From Clostridiales bacterium UBA3680 (GTDB lineage Bacteria > Bacillota > Clostridia > Lachnospirales > CAG-274), in NCBI GenBank assembly GCA_002372875.1, contig DFJD01000057.1:12438-22661 (forward strand): a DNA stretch of 10,224 nt, given 5' to 3'. Of the stretch, positions 5,876-10,224 are shown piece after piece; the stretch's first letter is position 1; each line of letters starts with the position of its first letter. Both the position numbers and the translations under genes were made by a program. The notes under the pieces are model-generated. The model made no database searches. It was not told the DNA's origin and was given only the letters and a program-made list of their open reading frames with translations.

Positions 5876-7675
5876 ATGAACACTTTAATTAAAAATATGC
5901 GTTTAGACAAAACACTATCTGTGAAACGCAATGTTTGTGCCGTATTTACAATGCTGTTTACCTTGCTGTCGGTCATGCTTATGAGTACGGCGACTTTTGC
6001 AATGAGCGGTAACGGTACTAAAAATGCCCCCTATGTGGTCAAAACTTATGATGAACTGAGGACGGTGTTGCTTAGAAATTGCTATGCCGAGCTTGGCGAT
6101 GACATCTCCGAAAGCGAAGCAACCGTTTTGACTGTCGGAAACGGTCTTACCGTACATCTTGACCTTGCGGGGCATTCTGTAAGCATCGGAAAAACTACCG
6201 GGATAAAAGACAGTGCCATAAAAGTGAACGGCGCATGTCTTATAGTAGACGATTCGGGAGAAAACGGCAGCATATCTACAAGCGGTGTTTTGCACCTGTT
6301 TGGCTTTTTGCCAAATGAAGGTGGCGAGCTAATTATAAACAGCGGTAACTTTTCTTCTGAAACACAGGCTGTAATAAGAACATACGAAAATGCCGAGGTT
6401 ACCGTAAACGGTGGTTCTTTCAAAAGAGGGAAAAGTGTTGTTTCGGCATACAACATATATGCTGCCGGAAATTCAAAAGTGACTTTAAACGGAGGCACAT
6501 TTTACGGTGAAGTATGTATAAACGAAAACGCCGATTTTACAATGAATAACGGAACGATAGATTCTTTTGTTGTTGAAACGAAAGAAATGTATGAAACGAC
6601 TGTTCCCAAAAGGATACTGCTCAATAAAGGAAAGATAACAAATATCATACTTATACAGAATGAAGCAAAAGTTTACTTGGACGCTCTTTTAAACAGAAAA
6701 TCTCACTTCGAAGTGGGAGGAGTGAAAAAAGAAATAAACGCAAGGGTATATACAGTTGAAAACGGGGAAAGCTTATTCATCGTTCCCGAATGCAATTATA
6801 TAACAAGCGTAAATGTTGAGCTTAAGGAGCCTAAGTATGGGCAAACACCCGATTTGAATGCAATCATAAAAACCGATAATGTTGGTTTTCATGACAGTGA
6901 GTCTGTTATGTGGGCAAAAGACGGACATTCAATGGGTGACAGTGAGATATTTGAAGCAGGGCACAGTTACAGCGTTGCAATATGGCTCAGTGCGGACAGA
7001 GGTTATGCTTTTAGCACAAACGGCAGTTATGTTCCGCTTGTTGACGGAACCTTGAACGGAGAAGAGGTAGCGGTAAACAAACCTTACGAACAAGATTCTT
7101 CGGAAGTAATAGAACTGTATCGTGATTTTGGTTATTACGATCCAAACGTTACACAAATAGATGTTAAGGTTGAGGAACCCGAAGTCGGTAAAACTCCCAA
7201 TTTCAACCCGGGAATACTTACACAAGGCTGTAAATTTCAAGACTATACAAATGGGCAATTTCATAACGGAATATCATGGTGGGATGACAGTGATAGTAAG
7301 CCTTTGTCACCTATGGATACATTTGAAAAAGGGCATGATTATACATTGGAAATGCGTATTGTGCCGGCATATAATGCTACATTCAATGTAAAAAATGCAA
7401 CGATAAACGGAAACTCTGTAGAACCTTGGGGTTCGAATCCCGTGTGGATAAGCTACCAATTTAAAGCGGGTCTTATGGGAGATGTGGATAAAAACGGCAC
7501 TGTTGACAAAAAGGATGCGGCAACTCTTATGAAATATATAACAGGGGCTGAGCCTGTTTTGACGGAAATGCAGCTTGAAAGTGCAAAGGTTACCGACAGT
7601 ACGAAGAAAAAGCCGGATCTGCTTGATGTTATGGCGATCCTTGAGATTGCAAGTAAGGAACCACTGATTAATTAA
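5876..7675 (+). CDS. Secreted beta-helix protein with C-terminal dockerin-like module
   Basis: The product has 599 residues. A signal peptide with a basic start and long hydrophobic core (VCAVFTMLFTLLSVMLMS) likely ends at TFA-42. Residues about 55-280 carry short repeats of the type 'vtvNGGsF' (NSGNF, NGGSF, NGGTF, NNGTI), typical of right-handed beta-helix, pectate-lyase-like folds. Two tandem beta-sandwich-like repeats follow (about 308-415 and 424-530), each starting 'i..V.VeePe.GkTP' and sharing 'f..Gh.Y...i'. The end (535-593) is a type I dockerin-like module: GDVDKNGTVDKKDAATLMKY is a proper calcium loop plus helix, but the second half (AKVTDSTKKKPDLLDVMAIL) has lost most calcium ligands. 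The last six codons and the stop come from the MITE at 7656. The protein is likely exported and may dock to a cohesin; no catalytic residues could be assigned. Confidence 0.85.
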   Translation: MNTLIKNMRLDKTLSVKRNVCAVFTMLFTLLSVMLMSTATFAMSGNGTKNAPYVVKTYDELRTVLLRNCYAELGDDISESEATVLTVGNGLTVHLDLAGHSVSIGKTTGIKDSAIKVNGACLIVDDSGENGSISTSGVLHLFGFLPNEGGELIINSGNFSSETQAVIRTYENAEVTVNGGSFKRGKSVVSAYNIYAAGNSKVTLNGGTFYGEVCINENADFTMNNGTIDSFVVETKEMYETTVPKRILLNKGKITNIILIQNEAKVYLDALLNRKSHFEVGGVKKEINARVYTVENGESLFIVPECNYITSVNVELKEPKYGQTPDLNAIIKTDNVGFHDSESVMWAKDGHSMGDSEIFEAGHSYSVAIWLSADRGYAFSTNGSYVPLVDGTLNGEEVAVNKPYEQDSSEVIELYRDFGYYDPNVTQIDVKVEEPEVGKTPNFNPGILTQGCKFQDYTNGQFHNGISWWDDSDSKPLSPMDTFEKGHDYTLEMRIVPAYNATFNVKNATINGNSVEPWGSNPVWISYQFKAGLMGDVDKNGTVDKKDAATLMKYITGAEPVLTEMQLESAKVTDSTKKKPDLLDVMAILEIASKEPLIN

Positions 7676-7815
7676 TCATTCGCATATTTGGCTAATGTTC
7701 CCGCATACTGTGTCAAAGCCCCTCAACATAGCTTCCGGCTATGCCCCCGGGTCTTTTCCTTGTCTGCGAAAACATTACCTCAAATCTGCTTCAAGTGAAT
7801 TAATCAGTGTTTCCA
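7656..7815 (+). mobile_element. MITE-like element, copy 2 (160 bp, complete)
   Basis: The left end is AGGAACCACTGATTAATT and the right end, on the opposite strand, is TGGAAACACTGATTAATT. The inverted ends match at 16 of 18 positions. The element is flanked by TA on both sides (7654-7655 and 7816-7817). It encodes no transposase. A small inner hairpin, CATAGC-TTCCG-GCTATG, lies around 7727-7743. The first bases supply KEPLIN-stop to the dockerin protein. Removing the element and one TA gives ...ATT GCA AGT AAT AAA TAA, that is IASNK-stop. TA duplication suggests mobilisation by a TA-targeting transposase (IS630/Tc1-like or similar), but no parent element is in the window. Confidence 0.85.
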
Positions 7816-7832
7816 TAATAAATAATTTTTTG

Positions 7833-7867
7833 AAGGCAAGTGTTCATAATAATGCTTGCCTTTTTTG
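7833..7867 (+). terminator. Terminator of the dockerin gene, displaced by the MITE
   Basis: AAGGCAAG (7833-7840), a 14-base loop, CTTGCCTT (7855-7862), then a T-run. It lies about 160 bases after the present stop. Without the MITE it would be about 15 bases after the reconstructed stop, the normal distance. Confidence 0.85.
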
Positions 7868-7916
7868 TATTAAACATAGAGCGTGACAATTATTAGTATC
7901 GGATAAAAAGTGATAA

Positions 7917-7945
7917 TTGACAGCATTGTATAATTTGGATATAAT
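7917..7945 (+). promoter_or_regulatory. Consensus promoter of the Sel1-repeat gene
   Basis: TTGACA (7917-7922), exactly 17 bp and TATAAT (7940-7945): both hexamers match the sigma-A consensus. The leader is about 105 nt long and contains CCGAC (7963-7967) and GTCGG (7997-8001) followed by ATTTTT. This is a short stem with a large loop, so attenuation is possible but weakly supported. Confidence 0.85.
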
Positions 7946-8057
7946 TTAGGAAAATAACAATACCGACTGAAGGGGCAAGCTGCAATGTTATGGGGTGTCG
8001 GATTTTTGAATAGGAATAAATTATATAAAATGTGATGATACGTAAAGGGGGAAAGCC

Positions 8058-9977
8058 ATGTATGAGTTTAAAGAAGGCGATAGCGTAACATTCCTTTTTA
8101 AGAGGAAAAACAGAAATGGTATTATTCTGAATATCAACAAAAAAACGGCTGATGTATATGTGAGTGATTTTGCGGAAATAAAAACAATTCCTCTTTCCAA
8201 GTTAACTGTTGTGCCTCCGTTTATTCTTAAAAAAGAACAAGTCAGGCAGCTTTGCAGATATGAGGTGAAATGGTCCGAGCTTATTGGCAGTGCTTCCGAA
8301 AATGCTCCGATAATACTTGAAAAACCTTATACCATAACATTTGATGATATTTTAGCGGCGACCAAAAATATCCATCTGTCGTGGGACGACAACAAAACCG
8401 TCAGAGACCAATGGTATGAACCGATTTATGAATTAATGTTTGAGTCAAACGGTGAGATGTTTTTTGAAGATACACCGGATGATGTTGAAATGACAGAATA
8501 CCTTCCGACGAGGGCAGATGTTATTTCAAGTATATTTTATCGGGATTTGAGTATTCTTTGTGATGATGAATCCGCTCCCATTTCCGAAACTATAACAGAA
8601 ATACGGGATTATATTAAAAATATAATAGCGAACGAAAAGAAAAAAATTATTGACAGAGACTATGTTGATGAAGTTAAAGAGTTTTTTATAAAAAAACTCG
8701 GAAATGATGACAGATTGAAAAAAGCAACATCTTTGGAGTTAGAGGTATATCGTCATTATATAGACCAACTTATACAAAAAGATAATATTACGGCACTAAG
8801 ATGCAAAGGCTACGGTTGTTACGGAGGCGATGCCGCCTATGAATGTGATTGGAATATGGCATTTAAGTGCATTACAAAGCTTTACGAATTGACCGGAGAG
8901 CCTGTATATGCCAATACGCTTGGATATATTTATTATTACGGAAGGTGTTCAAACGGAGAACCGAAGTATGACGAAGCATTCAAGTATTTCTCAATAGGCG
9001 CGGCAGGGGGTTATTATGAATCAATATACAAGCTTGCGGATATGTTCGTTAACGGATACGGAGTTGTAAAAAATACTCGAACCGCGTATTCCCTTGTTGC
9101 CGAATTATATAATAAAAATCTTCAATATATGTTTTACGGGGAATTTGACTGCAAATTTGCGGATGTGGCATTGCGTATGGGAAACTACGCCGAAAACGGC
9201 TACAGCGGTCAAATAGATTACGATGAGGCTTATAAATACTATCTGCAGGCGGATTTTGCAATCAGACAGCGGTTAAAATATGATTTATACGGAGACCTCT
9301 CCGTTGCAAACAGCATACGGCAAAGGCTAAATAATATGGTGCAATTAAAGCACGTACAAAAGCCTAAGAGGTTGTCTGATGTTGATTTAAAAGAACTGAT
9401 AGGGCATCATTTGAAACAATACCGTAAATTACAGCTTAAAATTAAAAGCTTGAAAAACGGGGATATCAAATTGATCATACGTATCGCCCCTTTAAAAAAT
9501 GAAGAATATCCTCCGAAGTTGTTTATTACCGAATCTAATACGGCTTTTTGCGGTATGCTCGAAACTCTTGAACTTATAGTTAAAGACGGAGTAATAGCAA
9601 AACCCGACAATGCTGATTCTATCATATATTTTGATAACATTAAAATATATGATGAGGACGGTTTTGAAACGGACAGGACGGTATTTGTGCTTGGTGACGA
9701 TATACAAGCCGAAGTTGTGGGTGAATTTCGGTTTAAATCACCCATAAAGGTATCGGATAAAAAATACAGAATTGCATCTGTGTATTTTGAATCCGGAGGA
9801 AGGTATTATGATTATCTGCTTGAAACGGAAAAAGTCAAAGTAGGTGACAACGTCCTTGTTCCGACCGTCAGGGGAGAAAAAGAAGCAGTTGTTGCAAGTA
9901 TTTGCGATAAATATGAGTACGAATTGGCATTACCGTTAAACAAATATAAGGTGATTAGGGAATCACTGATTAATTAA
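8058..9977 (+). CDS. Sel1-repeat protein, C-terminus truncated by MITE insertion
   Basis: The product has 639 residues, starting at an ATG 6 bases after AAGGGGG. The N-terminus (1-55: EGDSVTFLFKRKNRNGIILN ... KLTVV) resembles a small SH3/KOW-like barrel. An acidic helical region follows. Residues about 250-402 hold Sel1-like (TPR-related) repeats: ANTLGYIYYYGRCSNG.PKYDEAFKYFSIGAAGG, YYESIYKLADMFVNGYGVVKNTRTAYSLV, and FADVALRMGNYAENG ... DEAYKYYLQADFA. These fold as helical solenoids that bind partner proteins. The C-terminal part is beta-rich (VYFESGGRYYDYLLETEKVK, GDNVLVP). No signal peptide is seen, so it is probably cytosolic. It resembles large Sel1 proteins of unknown role in gut Clostridia. 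Codons after Ile-633 (RESLIN-stop) belong to the MITE at 9958; the native frame resumes at 10188. Confidence 0.85.
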   Translation: MYEFKEGDSVTFLFKRKNRNGIILNINKKTADVYVSDFAEIKTIPLSKLTVVPPFILKKEQVRQLCRYEVKWSELIGSASENAPIILEKPYTITFDDILAATKNIHLSWDDNKTVRDQWYEPIYELMFESNGEMFFEDTPDDVEMTEYLPTRADVISSIFYRDLSILCDDESAPISETITEIRDYIKNIIANEKKKIIDRDYVDEVKEFFIKKLGNDDRLKKATSLELEVYRHYIDQLIQKDNITALRCKGYGCYGGDAAYECDWNMAFKCITKLYELTGEPVYANTLGYIYYYGRCSNGEPKYDEAFKYFSIGAAGGYYESIYKLADMFVNGYGVVKNTRTAYSLVAELYNKNLQYMFYGEFDCKFADVALRMGNYAENGYSGQIDYDEAYKYYLQADFAIRQRLKYDLYGDLSVANSIRQRLNNMVQLKHVQKPKRLSDVDLKELIGHHLKQYRKLQLKIKSLKNGDIKLIIRIAPLKNEEYPPKLFITESNTAFCGMLETLELIVKDGVIAKPDNADSIIYFDNIKIYDEDGFETDRTVFVLGDDIQAEVVGEFRFKSPIKVSDKKYRIASVYFESGGRYYDYLLETEKVKVGDNVLVPTVRGEKEAVVASICDKYEYELALPLNKYKVIRESLIN

Positions 9978-10026
9978 TCATTCGCATATTTGGCTAATGT
10001 TCCCGCATACTGTGTCAAAGCTCATG

Positions 10027-10054
10027 TTTGTAACTTTGCACGCAAAGTTACAAA
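10027..10054. repeat. Perfect hairpin in MITE copy 3
   Basis: TTTGTAACTTTGC (10027-10039), AC, GCAAAGTTACAAA (10042-10054): 13-bp arms without mismatch. Absent from copy 2. Confidence 0.85.
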
Positions 10055-10057
10055 TCC

Positions 10058-10098
10058 CGTAGGGACGGACTATTTTGCATAGCAAAATAGCCGCTACG
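10058..10098. repeat. Composite hairpin in MITE copy 3
   Basis: Nested arms: CGTAG/CTACG outside, CGG/CCG, and CTATTTTGC (10070-10078)/GCAAAATAG (10082-10090) inside with loop ATA. The few unpaired bases are all on the left arm. Absent from copy 2. Confidence 0.85.
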
Positions 10099-10187
10099 TA
10101 GCTTCTGGCTATGCCATCGGGTCTTTTCCTTGTCTGCGAAAACATTATCTCAAATCTGCTTCAAGTGAATTAATCAGCGCTTCCTTA

Positions 10188-10224
10188 ATATTTTATCAAG
10201 TATTACAGAAGAAATAGCACCAAT
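10188..10224 (+). pseudogene. Resumed 3' part of the Sel1-repeat gene (partial, runs off window)
   Basis: Joining codon ATT (9954-9956) plus the A of the TA site to 10188 gives V-I-N-I-L-S-S-I-T-E-E-I-A-P with no stop to the window edge. This suggests the gene continued past the insertion point. Only 37 bases are visible, so support comes from the open frame and the TA junction, not from homology. Confidence 0.5.

Larger units (their letters stand above)
9958..10185 (+). mobile_element. MITE-like element, copy 3 (228 bp, with extra hairpin module)
   Basis: The left end is GGGAATCACTGATTAATT and the right end, read on the opposite strand, is AGGAAGCGCTGATTAATT. It is flanked by TA at 9956-9957 and 10186-10187. 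Most of the sequence matches copy 2 (for example CATTCGCATATTTGGCTAAT at the left and GTCTTTTCCTTGTCTGCGAA at the right). Between about 10021 and 10099 it carries roughly 68 more bases than copy 2, made of two strong hairpins. It interrupts the Sel1-repeat gene and supplies RESLIN-stop. No transposase is encoded. Confidence 0.85.

Noticed and set aside
7695..7886. 63-residue open frame after the dockerin gene
   Set aside because: It lies almost wholly within the MITE and the terminator and has no ribosome binding site.
7963..8008. Riboswitch in the leader of the Sel1-repeat gene
   Set aside because: Only a 5-bp stem with a large loop is visible, and the sequence matches no riboswitch class that I recognise. 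Kept only as a remark under the promoter.

Overview
The window looks like chromosomal DNA of a low-GC, Gram-positive Clostridia-type gut or rumen anaerobe (Oscillospiraceae/Lachnospiraceae-like). The grounds are strong AGGAGG ribosome binding sites, AT-rich spacers with sigma-A promoters, a dockerin-bearing secreted protein, a Sel1-repeat protein of a kind common in Ruminococcus relatives, and a RepA_N/DUF6017-type replication gene. This placement is inference from gene content, not from a marker gene.

Left part (1-3160) is a mobile-element graveyard. From left to right it holds the end of a small inverted-repeat element (1-30), a scrap of an IS5-like transposase, a frameshifted IS1182-like transposase, an isolated yajC gene bracketed by REP-like palindromes, the C-terminal remnant of a large helicase/methylase protein of conjugative elements, and a damaged repA-like gene. 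That rep gene carries five 23-bp iterons inside its coding region and has an attenuator-type leader. The graveyard ends at the 3' side of an intact tRNA-Leu(CAG) gene, a common integration site.

Middle part (3170-5760) is ordinary chromosomal cargo: tRNA-Leu with its own promoter and terminator, a PanE/ApbA-family 2-dehydropantoate reductase with a strong terminator, a leucine-carboxyl-methyltransferase-family SAM methyltransferase on the minus strand, and, divergent from it, a small conserved-looking protein of unknown function.

Right part (5807-10224) has a secreted beta-helix/dockerin protein and a long Sel1-repeat protein, each with its own promoter. Each runs into a copy of a non-coding, MITE-like repeat (160 and 228 bp). 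The repeat has imperfect inverted ends with core CACTGATTAATT, flanked by TA. It supplies the last six codons and the stop of both proteins ([K/R]E[P/S]LIN-stop). The third copy, at the left edge, does the same to the IS5-like scrap (KETLIN-stop). Removing the element and one TA restores a plausible stop for the dockerin gene and an open frame to the window edge for the Sel1 gene. The repeats are therefore real insertions, and the Sel1 gene is truncated.

I found no CRISPR array, no complete insertion sequence and no clear new multi-gene system. The strongest signals are the MITE family and its in-frame C-terminal tails, and the iteron/attenuator replication remnant.
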